Source: a virus
Direction: 5' to 3' (one strand)
Virus record (IMG/VR): IMGVR_UViG_3300025769_000754
Coordinates: 1-25,525 of that record
DNA: 25,525 nt
Position 1 is the first letter of the stretch. Every line of letters begins with the position of its first letter. A program made the position numbers and the translations under genes. Below are positions 1 to 7,865 of the stretch, piece by piece. The notes beneath the pieces are model-generated. The model made no database searches, was not told the DNA's origin, and saw only the letters and a list, made by a program, of their open reading frames with translations.

Positions 1-1
1 C

Positions 2-454
2 ATTGACTTTCGTACTCAGAAGCTCACACTTGAGCAGAGTAAACGTAGGGCTGACGTAGAGCTACCAATATCAGAAGATCTATTGCACATGTTGAATGAA
101 CAGCGTACAGACTTTGGTTTTCAAGACTACGTTGCCCCACATCCTAGACCTACGGATGGTTCGTATAACCCTTATGCTATGGAGAGACTATCCAAAGTGG
201 GTAGAAGGGTAATGCGTCTAGCCAAACTACCCGAAGAGTTACGTCTTATGGACTTACGTAGGACAGGTGTAACACAGATGGTTGATGCTGGTGTACCATT
301 GCCCCAAGTTATGGCAGTGACAGGACACAATCATGTGTCTTCTGTGAAACCATACATGAAACATACTTACACAAGTGCAAATAGTGCCTTGACACAGAGA
401 AATGTAAGTGTATCCTTGAGTGGAGCGAACAACATAGAAAGTGATACAGCATGA
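2..454 (+). CDS. int: Tyrosine recombinase (integrase), C-terminal part
   Basis: The gene is cut by the left window edge; about 150 residues of open frame are visible from base 2. Integrases of this family cut and rejoin DNA through a catalytic tyrosine to insert phage DNA into the host chromosome. Visible landmarks are the arginine box LMDLRRTGVTQ, then VTGHNHVSS, then YMKH with the likely nucleophilic tyrosine, in the order and spacing of the family's C-terminal catalytic domain. The usual His of the HxLR box is replaced here (MDLR). The stop codon overlaps the primase start as ATGA (451-454), so the two are probably translationally coupled. It could be an active integrase or a resolvase-like relative; the missing N-terminal half and the attachment site lie outside the window. 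Confidence 0.85.
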   Translation: MDFRTQKLTLEQSKRRADVELPISEDLLHMLNEQRTDFGFQDYVAPHPRPTDGSYNPYAMERLSKVGRRVMRLAKLPEELRLMDLRRTGVTQMVDAGVPLPQVMAVTGHNHVSSVKPYMKHTYTSANSALTQRNVSVSLSGANNIESDTA

Positions 455-1215
455 ATATGAATGATCTTATACATGATTTAGAATTGTCTAATGGTCAAAC
501 TAAACGTATGACATGCCCGTCATGTAATACTAAGAATACATTTACTATTACTAATAATATGGGTAAGATCATATGGAACTGTTACAAAGCTGGGTGCAGT
601 GTGTCGGGTGGCACACGTACTCAACTGACTGCTGATGACATACGTAAGTCATTGGGTAGTGTTGCAGAAGAGACACATGTATCAACATTCTCAAAACCAG
701 ATTGGTTTGTACGTGATGATGCAAAGATCAGAGACTTCTGTGACCAGTGGGTACTAAACCCACAAGATTTAGGCTTGTTGTATGACGTTAAGGAACATCG
801 TGTGGTGTTCCCTGTTGTACACAATGGAGTTACAGTCGATGCCACAGGCAGATCACTGGGTAAGCGTATACCTAAGTGGAAAAGATATGGTAAAAGTGAC
901 TTGCCATACGCTTCTGGACGTGGTAAAACGGCTGTAGTTGTTGAGGACTGCGTGAGTGCTGCTATTGTAGGTGATGGTGGTGTATATGTCGGGGTCGCAG
1001 TGTTGGGTACATCATTGTCCAATGGACACAAGAAGTACTTGTCGCAGTTCTCAACAGCAATAATTGCATTAGACCCCGATGCGTTACCCAAGACACTGCA
1101 GTTTGCACGAGAGCTACGTCAGTATGTGGATACAATCAAGATCCTGTACTTGCGTGACGATTTAAAATACCGTAACCCTACCGACTTTGAAAACCTTACA
1201 ACACTAGGAGACTAA
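451..1215 (+). CDS. DNA primase with zinc finger and Toprim domain
   Basis: Predicted primase of 254 aa that makes RNA primers for the replication fork. A zinc finger is formed by Cys22, Cys25, Cys44 and Cys49. A Toprim fold follows, with the acidic residue in VVVEDC (Glu165) and the DPDA metal-binding motif (Asp208, Asp210). This corresponds to the N-terminal half of T7 gp4; here primase and helicase are separate genes, with the helicase starting 3 bases downstream. The start overlaps the integrase stop (ATGA); a second in-frame ATG at 457 is possible. The Zn-finger and Toprim combination makes the class firm; template specificity cannot be read from the sequence. Confidence 0.9.
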   Translation: MNMNDLIHDLELSNGQTKRMTCPSCNTKNTFTITNNMGKIIWNCYKAGCSVSGGTRTQLTADDIRKSLGSVAEETHVSTFSKPDWFVRDDAKIRDFCDQWVLNPQDLGLLYDVKEHRVVFPVVHNGVTVDATGRSLGKRIPKWKRYGKSDLPYASGRGKTAVVVEDCVSAAIVGDGGVYVGVAVLGTSLSNGHKKYLSQFSTAIIALDPDALPKTLQFARELRQYVDTIKILYLRDDLKYRNPTDFENLTTLGD

Positions 1216-1218
1216 CAC

Positions 1219-2442
1219 ATGGAATTATCATTGATACGTAGTCTGATGGACAAAGACTTTTATGACGAGCATCGTGGTGCCCGTTGTCCTGACAGACTAT
1301 TCAGTAAAGATGTACGTAAGATCAAGCAGTCTATCGACACTGCTATGGATCGTTATGAACGTACAGTTACACCTGCAGAGATTGAGGCGTTGTTCATGGC
1401 AAACAACCCTACCCTCACTACTGCACAGAAGCAAGCGTACAGCCACTTGTTTGGGCAGGTAAACAAGGAACAGCCAATGGGCAGTGACGTAGCACAAGAG
1501 GTGCTATCTAAACTGTTCCAACAGGTAGTAGGCGAAGACATTGCTAACCTTGGCTTTGACTATGTAAATGGTGACAAGACAAGCCTTGAGCCTCTACGTA
1601 TGATGCTTGAGCAGTATGGTGATGACTTCACACCCAACTTACGTATTGAGTGGGAAGACATTGACCTTGATACTATCCTTGCCATGACTGACCTTGAGTC
1701 ACAATGGACATTCAATATACCTACGTTGACACGTAAGGTTGAAGGCATCAACGCTGGTCACTTGATTGAGGTAGGCGCACGTCCTAACACAGGCAAGACA
1801 TCCTTCCATGCATCCCTTGTTGCTGGGCCTAACGGCTTTGCATGGCAGGGTGCGCGTGTTGTTGTGTTGTGTAATGAAGAAGGTTATCACCGTGTGGCTC
1901 ACCGTTACATCACTGCAGCTACAGGCATGGACAAGTTTGAGATAGTCAAGAACAAACAAGAAGCTATGCGTGTCTTTGGTATGATACGTGACAAGATCAT
2001 GTTTAAAGATGCAACAGGACGTGACATGAATTGGGTTGAGTCTGTATGTAAGTCTTACAAACCTGATGTAGTTATACTAGACATGGGTGACAAGTTTGCC
2101 CGTACTGCTGGCTTCTCACGTCCTGATGAGGCACTCAAGGCTAACGCTATACAAGCACGACAGATTGCCAAGCAGCAAGAGTGTGCTATGTTCTACATGT
2201 CTCAGCTATCTGCAGAAGCAGAAGGTAAGGTTGTACTCAACCAAGCTATGATGGAAGGCTCACGTACAGGTAAGGCAGCAGAAGCTGACCTTATGATTAT
2301 GATTTCTAAGAACCCTACAGTTGAGGGTCAAGAGGAAGAAGACAACCAACGGCACATCAATGTCGTTAAGAATAAGTTGTCAGGGTGGCATGGTATTGTT
2401 CACACTGATCTTGAGTACAAAATAGCGAGGTATGTATCATGA
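1219..2442 (+). CDS. Replicative DNA helicase, DnaB/T7 gp4 type
   Basis: 407-aa RecA-fold hexameric helicase that unwinds the fork together with the adjacent primase. Walker A is GARPNTGKTS (about residues 186-195). Walker B is VVILDMGD (about 283-290). A later MSQLSAEAEGK segment matches the position of the polar residue that senses nucleotide and DNA in DnaB-family motors. The roughly 150-residue N-terminal part has no motif I recognise and may mediate contact with the primase. A GGAG site lies 8 bases before the ATG. The stop overlaps the next gene as ATGA (2439-2442). Confidence 0.92.
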   Translation: MELSLIRSLMDKDFYDEHRGARCPDRLFSKDVRKIKQSIDTAMDRYERTVTPAEIEALFMANNPTLTTAQKQAYSHLFGQVNKEQPMGSDVAQEVLSKLFQQVVGEDIANLGFDYVNGDKTSLEPLRMMLEQYGDDFTPNLRIEWEDIDLDTILAMTDLESQWTFNIPTLTRKVEGINAGHLIEVGARPNTGKTSFHASLVAGPNGFAWQGARVVVLCNEEGYHRVAHRYITAATGMDKFEIVKNKQEAMRVFGMIRDKIMFKDATGRDMNWVESVCKSYKPDVVILDMGDKFARTAGFSRPDEALKANAIQARQIAKQQECAMFYMSQLSAEAEGKVVLNQAMMEGSRTGKAAEADLMIMISKNPTVEGQEEEDNQRHINVVKNKLSGWHGIVHTDLEYKIARYVS

Positions 2443-2963
2443 CACATAACTGTATAAAATGTGATACTCACTTAGCCATAGGTGAAAACTGGCATGAGTC
2501 AAGAAAGGCAGCAAAACATTATATATGTAAATATTGCCACTCTACGGCGTGTAATGACAAACGTATGTTTGTAAACGGAAAGTACATATCAACGTCACAC
2601 CCACTGTACAAGGCAGGTAAATACAAAACCTTTGATGATGCGGCCTTTAGTTCTTTAACTAACTACAATGCTACTACATCTGGTAATGTCTATGCTATAG
2701 CTAATGCGGCATGGCCTGAGTGGATCAAGATAGGTAAAGCTATTGATGCACAAGATCGACTGAACGGGTATCAAACAAGTTCGCCTATGCGTGATTATAG
2801 ATTAGTGCATTCAGTTTATTTTGAAGACCGCCATAAGGCAGAGAAGAAAGCACACATTACGGCGGCATCAACTACTAAACATCCTTGGAATAAGGCAGAC
2901 AATGGTGAATGGTTTAAGCTGACACATCAGCAAGCAATAGATATATTAAAGGAGATAGAATGA
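2439..2963 (+). CDS. Zinc-ribbon / GIY-YIG (T5orf172-type) nuclease-like protein
   Basis: 174-aa two-part protein. The N-terminus carries Cys5, Cys8, Cys30, Cys33 and a further Cys38, consistent with a zinc ribbon. The C-terminal half (about 82-160) resembles the GIY-YIG superfamily in its T5orf172 form: GNVYAI for the first strand, WIKIGKAID for the second, an arginine in DRLNGYQ, a helix with Glu135 (AEKKAHI), and the closing GEWF. Such domains occur in homing endonucleases and phage nucleases. It sits between helicase and thyX with ATGA overlaps on both sides, so it looks like a settled operon member rather than a recent insertion. Nuclease activity is inferred only. Confidence 0.72.
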   Translation: MTHNCIKCDTHLAIGENWHESRKAAKHYICKYCHSTACNDKRMFVNGKYISTSHPLYKAGKYKTFDDAAFSSLTNYNATTSGNVYAIANAAWPEWIKIGKAIDAQDRLNGYQTSSPMRDYRLVHSVYFEDRHKAEKKAHITAASTTKHPWNKADNGEWFKLTHQQAIDILKEIE

Positions 2964-3607
2964 TACAAACATTTTACGTAGACCACATGGGTACTGACCT
3001 GTCTGTAGCTAATGCAGCACGAGTAAGTTTTGGTAAGCGTAGCGAGATGGATACCAGTGATGTGTGGGGTCCACCTAAGTTGAAAGACAGGGATGCCAAG
3101 CTCATACGTTACTTGGCAGAGCACAAACACATAAGCCCATTTGGGCATTGCTTTGCCAGCTTCCATGTCAAGGCACCTGTGTTCGTGGCACGTCAGCTTG
3201 TCAAACATAAGTTTCTACGCTGGAATGAGATTAGTCGTAGATATGTAGACCATGAGCCTGAGTTCTATCAGCCAACAGAATGGCGTGGTCGTAGTGTAGA
3301 TGCCAAGCAAGGTAGTGCGGGTATAGTTGACATAGGTGATTGGGGAGATGTAAATTGGGCTTGTCTCAAGGCTTACAAAGATTTGCTTAATCAAGGTGTA
3401 TGTCCAGAGCAAGCACGTATGGTGCTGCCACAGAGCATGGTCACTGAGTGGTACTGGTCAGGTAGCTTAGATGCATTTGCTGACATGTGCAACCTACGTT
3501 GTAAGCCTGACACACAGTACGAGACACAGGTTGTAGCTGGTCACATTGACACAGAGATGACTAAGCTGTTCCCTGTATCATGGAAAGCATTAAGGGAGAA
3601 TTACTAA
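2960..3607 (+). CDS. thyX: Flavin-dependent thymidylate synthase ThyX
   Basis: 215-aa enzyme converting dUMP to dTMP with FAD, NADPH and methylenetetrahydrofolate; it supplies dTTP for replication. The family signature RHRxxSxNxxSxRY appears as KHKFLRWNEISRRY (residues 82-95): the His, Asn, second Ser, last Arg and Tyr are kept, while both outer Arg are Lys and the first Ser is Arg. ISPFGHCFASFHVKAPVFVARQL before it and the ARMVLP and DTQYETQ segments after it also fit ThyX. Length matches the family. A GGAG site precedes the ATG, and the start overlaps the previous stop. The relaxed signature may be a phage subfamily trait. Confidence 0.92.
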   Translation: MIQTFYVDHMGTDLSVANAARVSFGKRSEMDTSDVWGPPKLKDRDAKLIRYLAEHKHISPFGHCFASFHVKAPVFVARQLVKHKFLRWNEISRRYVDHEPEFYQPTEWRGRSVDAKQGSAGIVDIGDWGDVNWACLKAYKDLLNQGVCPEQARMVLPQSMVTEWYWSGSLDAFADMCNLRCKPDTQYETQVVAGHIDTEMTKLFPVSWKALRENY

Positions 3608-3608
3608 T

Positions 3609-3800
3609 ATGACTACAGCAAAATCAATATGTGAGATACGTTTACATAATGCTATGGTACGTAATAATCTTACATTAGAAGAGTGTATAAATGCCATAGA
3701 TACGTATGCTATGGATAAAAAATTTCACGACGATCTTGACAAAGTATACAATGTCGAACAAGATACATGGGATGATTGGCACGATGGAGATATAAAGTAG
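3609..3800 (+). CDS. Small hypothetical protein
   Basis: 63-aa acidic protein that I do not recognise. It starts one base after the thyX stop, with a GGGAG site about 10 bases upstream, and ends 8 bases before the polymerase start. It has no membrane segment or cysteine motif; a LTLEECINAIDTYA stretch suggests a helix and the C-terminus is rich in Asp and Trp. Its place between two replication genes and its ribosome binding site support it being a real gene, but they say nothing specific about function. Confidence 0.65.
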   Translation: MTTAKSICEIRLHNAMVRNNLTLEECINAIDTYAMDKKFHDDLDKVYNVEQDTWDDWHDGDIK

Positions 3801-3808
3801 GAGACAAT

Positions 3809-5851
3809 ATGATACTGACCCTAGACGTAGAAAACACAGTAACTAAACGCAACGGCAAGATGCACCTTGATCCGTTTGAACCAGACAACACACTTGTTAT
3901 GGTGGGTATGCTAGATGATCACATGAATGAAACGATTGTAACGTTTGATCACGCAGAGCAACAACCTACCACAGATGGGCGGCGTATTGTTCAGGATGCA
4001 CTGGACTCTACCCGCCTGTTGATTGCACACAATGCACCCCATGATCTTGTATGGTTGTGGGAGTCAGGCTTTACTTATGACGGTGATATCTTTGATACCA
4101 TGCTAGGCGAGTATGTACTGCAGCGTGGACAGAAAGAGGCACTGTCACTTGAAGCATGTGCAGAACGCTACGAGCTTGACACTAAAAAGCAAGACACACT
4201 CAAAGAATACTTTAAGCAAGGCTTGTCTACTCGTGACATACCCCATGCTGAGTTGACTGAGTACTTGTCACATGACTTACATGCTACCCAACAATTGTTC
4301 AATCGTTTGCAGACGAAGTACGAGGAATGCATTTCACTAGAACCAACCATTACTCTTACTAATCAGCTTGCAATACATCTTGCACGTATATACCAGCGTG
4401 GCTTTCAGGTTGACATGGATGCACTGATGAAGGTGCGGGATGAGTTTGAACATGAGCGCAATGTTCTTACGATTGCATTAGAGGAACAGGTTGCAGATCT
4501 TATGGGTGACAGACCCATCAATCTTAACAGCCCAGAACAAAAGTCATGGGTAATATACAGCCGTAGACCACACGATAAAAAAGTATGGGCAGACTTGTTT
4601 GATGAACGTATGCCTGACACAGAGTATCGTAGCACAGTACGCTTACACAGTGAGCGTTTATATAAACAGAAAGCACATCAATGTAGAGAATGTTATGGCA
4701 CAGGTCAGGTAAGAAAGGTAAAGAAAGATGGCACTCCATTCGCTAGGACTAATAGATGCACTGCTTGTAATGCTGCTGGCTTTGTATACACTGATACCAC
4801 TACTCTGGCAGGACTAAAGTTCTCACCACCTACAGCCAAGTGGGTAAGCTCCAATGGCTTTGGTACAGACAAAGGTAACTTGCTGTACCTTGAGGGCATT
4901 GCACGTTCCAAAGGTATGAAAGAGGCAGAGCTATTCTTACAGAACCTACGTAGGTTGTCTGCTGTAGAAACATATCTCAGCAGCTTTGTAGAGGGCATAG
5001 CAACGCATGTAAAGAATGACGGTAGGTTGCATGTACGCTTACTGCAGCACCGCACTGGCACAGGCCGTTTATCAGGGGCAGATCCCAACATGCAGAACAT
5101 GCCACGCGGTGGTACATTCCCTGTTAAACGTGTGTTTACGTCACGGTGGGAAGGTGGTCAGATCATGGAAGCTGACATGGCCCAGCTAGAGTTCAGGGTG
5201 GCTGCATTCCTTGCGCAAGATAAGACTGCCATTGAGGAAGTGTCCACAGGCTTTGACGTACATGCTTACACTGCACAAGTTATCAGTGATGCAGGTCAGC
5301 CTATGTCACGGCAAGAGGCTAAGGCACATACGTTTGCACCTTTGTATGGTGCCAGTGGTTTCGGTAGGTCACAGGCAGAAGCGACATACTATCAGCAGTT
5401 TACGACAAAGTATTCTGGCATTGCAAAGTGGCATGAGGCACTAGCCAAAGAAGCATTAAACACAGGCAAGATCACTACACCTTCTGGGCGTGAGTTTGCT
5501 TTCCCTGACGTTGTACGTAGACGCTTTGGCGGTGTGACATTTTTCACACAGATAAAAAATTATCCAGTACAATCGTTTGCAACCGCTGACATTGTACCTA
5601 TATCTTTGATATACATTGATAGGTTACTAACAGCAAACAGGCTACACAGTTGTGTAGTAAACAGTGTACATGACTCAGTTGTGATTGATGTACACCCAGA
5701 TGAAAAGGACAGAGTACTAAAGGTTATTAGCGCAGCTAATGATAAACTAATATCAATCGTCAACCGTAAATGGAACATAGATTTTAATGTACCCCTATTA
5801 TTAGAGGCAAAAATTGGTCCGAATTGGCTTGACGTAAAAGATGTAATATGA
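3809..5851 (+). CDS. DNA polymerase, family A, with DnaJ-like zinc finger insert
   Basis: 680-aa replicative polymerase. The exonuclease residues are present: Asp6 and Glu8 (LDVEN), Asp79 (AHNAPHD), and Tyr152 with Asp156 (YLSHD). Between the exonuclease and polymerase domains lies a zinc finger with Cys292, Cys295, Cys317 and Cys320 in CxxCxGxG / CxxCxxxG form, like the DnaJ central domain. Motif A is DMAQLEFR (Asp456), motif B runs from Arg501 through Lys505 and Phe509 to Tyr513-Gly514, and motif C is HDS (621-623). The E. coli position-762 equivalent is Phe509. The start at 3809 is chosen over an upstream in-frame ATG (3776) because AGGAG lies 5 bases before it and 3776 is inside the previous gene. 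A partial DnaJ domain in the polymerase is characteristic of HMO-2011-type phages. Confidence 0.95.
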   Translation: MILTLDVENTVTKRNGKMHLDPFEPDNTLVMVGMLDDHMNETIVTFDHAEQQPTTDGRRIVQDALDSTRLLIAHNAPHDLVWLWESGFTYDGDIFDTMLGEYVLQRGQKEALSLEACAERYELDTKKQDTLKEYFKQGLSTRDIPHAELTEYLSHDLHATQQLFNRLQTKYEECISLEPTITLTNQLAIHLARIYQRGFQVDMDALMKVRDEFEHERNVLTIALEEQVADLMGDRPINLNSPEQKSWVIYSRRPHDKKVWADLFDERMPDTEYRSTVRLHSERLYKQKAHQCRECYGTGQVRKVKKDGTPFARTNRCTACNAAGFVYTDTTTLAGLKFSPPTAKWVSSNGFGTDKGNLLYLEGIARSKGMKEAELFLQNLRRLSAVETYLSSFVEGIATHVKNDGRLHVRLLQHRTGTGRLSGADPNMQNMPRGGTFPVKRVFTSRWEGGQIMEADMAQLEFRVAAFLAQDKTAIEEVSTGFDVHAYTAQVISDAGQPMSRQEAKAHTFAPLYGASGFGRSQAEATYYQQFTTKYSGIAKWHEALAKEALNTGKITTPSGREFAFPDVVRRRFGGVTFFTQIKNYPVQSFATADIVPISLIYIDRLLTANRLHSCVVNSVHDSVVIDVHPDEKDRVLKVISAANDKLISIVNRKWNIDFNVPLLLEAKIGPNWLDVKDVI

Positions 5852-5889
5852 TATAACCACCATTCGTAACAATGAAAAGGAGACTTAAT

Positions 5890-6783
5890 ATGAATCAAGT
5901 ATCAACAATCGACACAAACAATTTCTCAGCAATGGCCCAAGTAATGGGCATGAACGCAGACGCTACACAGCAGTCATCTAAAGCAAGCACACTTGCACGT
6001 TTACGTATTCATCACTCACCAATTATGGGTCAGCAAGAGATTGGTGGTAAGATGAAGAACGTAGAGGTTGTAAGTGGTGGCACATACAAGCTAGAGATTC
6101 CTGATGGGCCTACGTACTATGCTGAAAGTGTGTCTATTCGTCCTTACCTACAACGCTTCATGCACAAGAAGTTTGTCATGGGTAATGACTCAAGACCAAA
6201 TCGTTATGTGAAAACTGTTATGGCTAATGACCTTAACCATGACATGAAAGACAACGAAGGTGGCTTCAACTGCGGTAAACCTGCTGGGTTTATCAAAGAT
6301 TGGGCTGCACTACCAGACAGCATGAAGGACTTGATCAAATCAATCAAGCGTGTTCGTGCATTGTTTGGTGTCGTTGAGCTAGTCAATCCTACAGATGATC
6401 AAGGTAATTCTGTAGATGTGGAGTCTACACCATTCATCTGGGAGATTGACAACCGTGACGCATTTAAAACAGTGGGTGAAGTATTCAACAAACTGTCAAA
6501 GATGCGGCGCTTGCCACCACAGCACTACGTGTCACTCACCACAACAGAAGTGCCGTTACCTAATGGTAGCAGCTTCTATGTGCCTAACACTTCACTGGAC
6601 TTGAACAACACTTTGGACATGGACAATGAAGCACAGGAGAACTTTGCTAATTTCATGGCATGGATTCAGAATTACAATACGTACATTCTCAGTTCGTGGG
6701 ATGAGAACATGCACAAGAATGAAGAGGTTGACACAGATACTGTGGAAGAGTTCGTAGACATTGACGCAGAGGATTTTGTCTAA
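5890..6783 (+). CDS. Candidate single-stranded DNA-binding protein
   Basis: 297-aa protein with no domain I can name with certainty. The C-terminal 20 or so residues are strongly acidic and end DIDAEDFV, resembling the acidic, aromatic-ended tails of T7 gp2.5 and bacterial SSB, which bind partner replication proteins. The body is mixed alpha/beta with many aromatic and basic residues. It lies between the polymerase and a recombination-type nuclease, the usual neighbourhood of a phage SSB or annealing protein. The start is set at 5890, with GGAG 8 bases upstream, rather than at 5872. SSB is an inference from tail and context; a replication-associated unknown is the alternative. Confidence 0.5.
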   Translation: MNQVSTIDTNNFSAMAQVMGMNADATQQSSKASTLARLRIHHSPIMGQQEIGGKMKNVEVVSGGTYKLEIPDGPTYYAESVSIRPYLQRFMHKKFVMGNDSRPNRYVKTVMANDLNHDMKDNEGGFNCGKPAGFIKDWAALPDSMKDLIKSIKRVRALFGVVELVNPTDDQGNSVDVESTPFIWEIDNRDAFKTVGEVFNKLSKMRRLPPQHYVSLTTTEVPLPNGSSFYVPNTSLDLNNTLDMDNEAQENFANFMAWIQNYNTYILSSWDENMHKNEEVDTDTVEEFVDIDAEDFV

Positions 6784-7637
6784 TGAACCATCCTGCTGAA
6801 CTGGCAATTAATCAGTATCTTGAAGATGCTACATCTGGTAAATCAACAATGTCGGAAGAAACAATTAAACAGATTGGTTCAGATGTAATGGATGCTGTAA
6901 CACGTCAGTTCGGCGGGGGCAATAAGCGTGACAAGTTTAGGCTACGTATGTCTAATATAGGTAAGCCAACTTGTCAGCTTTGGTTTGAAAAGAATAAACC
7001 AGAGAAGGCATTGCCCAAGCCGACAACATTCGTAATGAACATGCTATTAGGTGACATAGTAGAAGCAGCGTTCAAGGGTATTATAAAAGAAGCAGGAGTT
7101 AAGTATGAAGATGATGATAACTTTGTCGAGCTACAGTTGGGAGACACAACAGTAAAGGGATCATATGATCTTGTGATGGATGGAGCAGTCGATGACGTAA
7201 AATCTGCATCGGACTGGTCATACAGAAACAAGTTTGAATCTTTTCAAACACTTAAAGACAGTGATCCGTTTGGTTATGTAGGTCAACTGGCAGGTTACGC
7301 TAAGGCTGCAGGTAAAAAAGCAGGTGGCTGGTGGGTAGTCAACAAAGCCAATGGTGGAATTAAATATGTTCCAGCAGAAGGTCTTGACATAGACAAAGAG
7401 ATTACTATATTAGAAGATACTGTTAACACAGTAAATACTAATGAGTTCAAGCGTTGTTTTGATCCTATACCTGAAACATTCAGAGGTAAGGCATCAGGCA
7501 ACAAAGTATTGAATAGCAATTGTAAGTTCTGTGATTACAGGTTTGAGTGTTATCCTACCCTACAAGAGCTACCATCTAAGGTGTCTCAGGCTAAGGTAAA
7601 ACCCATTGTACCATACATAGAAATAAAGGAGTATTAA
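6783..7637 (+). CDS. PD-(D/E)XK exonuclease, Cas4/RecB-like with probable Fe-S cluster
   Basis: 284-aa predicted nuclease. The core reads GSYDL (Asp129), then VDDVKSAS (Asp138, Lys140), then GQLAGYA (Gln158, Tyr162), the RecB-nuclease pattern with Asp in place of Glu in the ExK element. One Cys at position 64 and three near the C-terminus (247, 250, 256; CxxC-x5-C) match the split four-cysteine iron-sulfur site of Cas4, AddB and Dna2. In phages this class usually acts as an exonuclease for recombination or host DNA breakdown. It starts at a TAATG junction with the SSB-like gene, which fits a joint role on single strands. Confidence 0.8.
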   Translation: MNHPAELAINQYLEDATSGKSTMSEETIKQIGSDVMDAVTRQFGGGNKRDKFRLRMSNIGKPTCQLWFEKNKPEKALPKPTTFVMNMLLGDIVEAAFKGIIKEAGVKYEDDDNFVELQLGDTTVKGSYDLVMDGAVDDVKSASDWSYRNKFESFQTLKDSDPFGYVGQLAGYAKAAGKKAGGWWVVNKANGGIKYVPAEGLDIDKEITILEDTVNTVNTNEFKRCFDPIPETFRGKASGNKVLNSNCKFCDYRFECYPTLQELPSKVSQAKVKPIVPYIEIKEY

Positions 7638-7865
7638 ATGTTAGGTGATGAAGAAATAAAAGAAATGCAGGAGCAGATTGCTGCTATGGAAAAGGACATT
7701 GCAGAGCGTAAGAAACAGCTACACGAAGCTAGGTATGCAGGACTACGTTCAGCTATGGAAGCACGTAAGGCTGCGGAAGATGCGGTGCGACAAGAGCTAC
7801 GCTCACTAGGTGTGTCTACTGTAAGTAGTTTGCCTAGTCCTTGGAATGGGTTGTGGCGCATCTAA
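7638..7865 (+). CDS. Small coiled-coil protein
   Basis: 75-aa hypothetical protein. Residues 3-60 are highly charged and helical (KEMQEQIAAMEKDIAERKKQ), typical of a coiled coil; the end, SLPSPWNGLWRI, is not. AGGAG precedes the ATG. The stop overlaps the endonuclease I start as TAATG (7863-7867), so the two are translationally coupled. I do not recognise a family; it may be an assembly partner of one of the adjacent nucleases. Confidence 0.7.
   Translation: MLGDEEIKEMQEQIAAMEKDIAERKKQLHEARYAGLRSAMEARKAAEDAVRQELRSLGVSTVSSLPSPWNGLWRI

Noticed and set aside
621-1091. Minus-strand open frame of 156 codons over the primase gene
   Set aside because: It lies fully antisense to a gene with clear zinc-finger and Toprim motifs and shows no domain or ribosome binding site.
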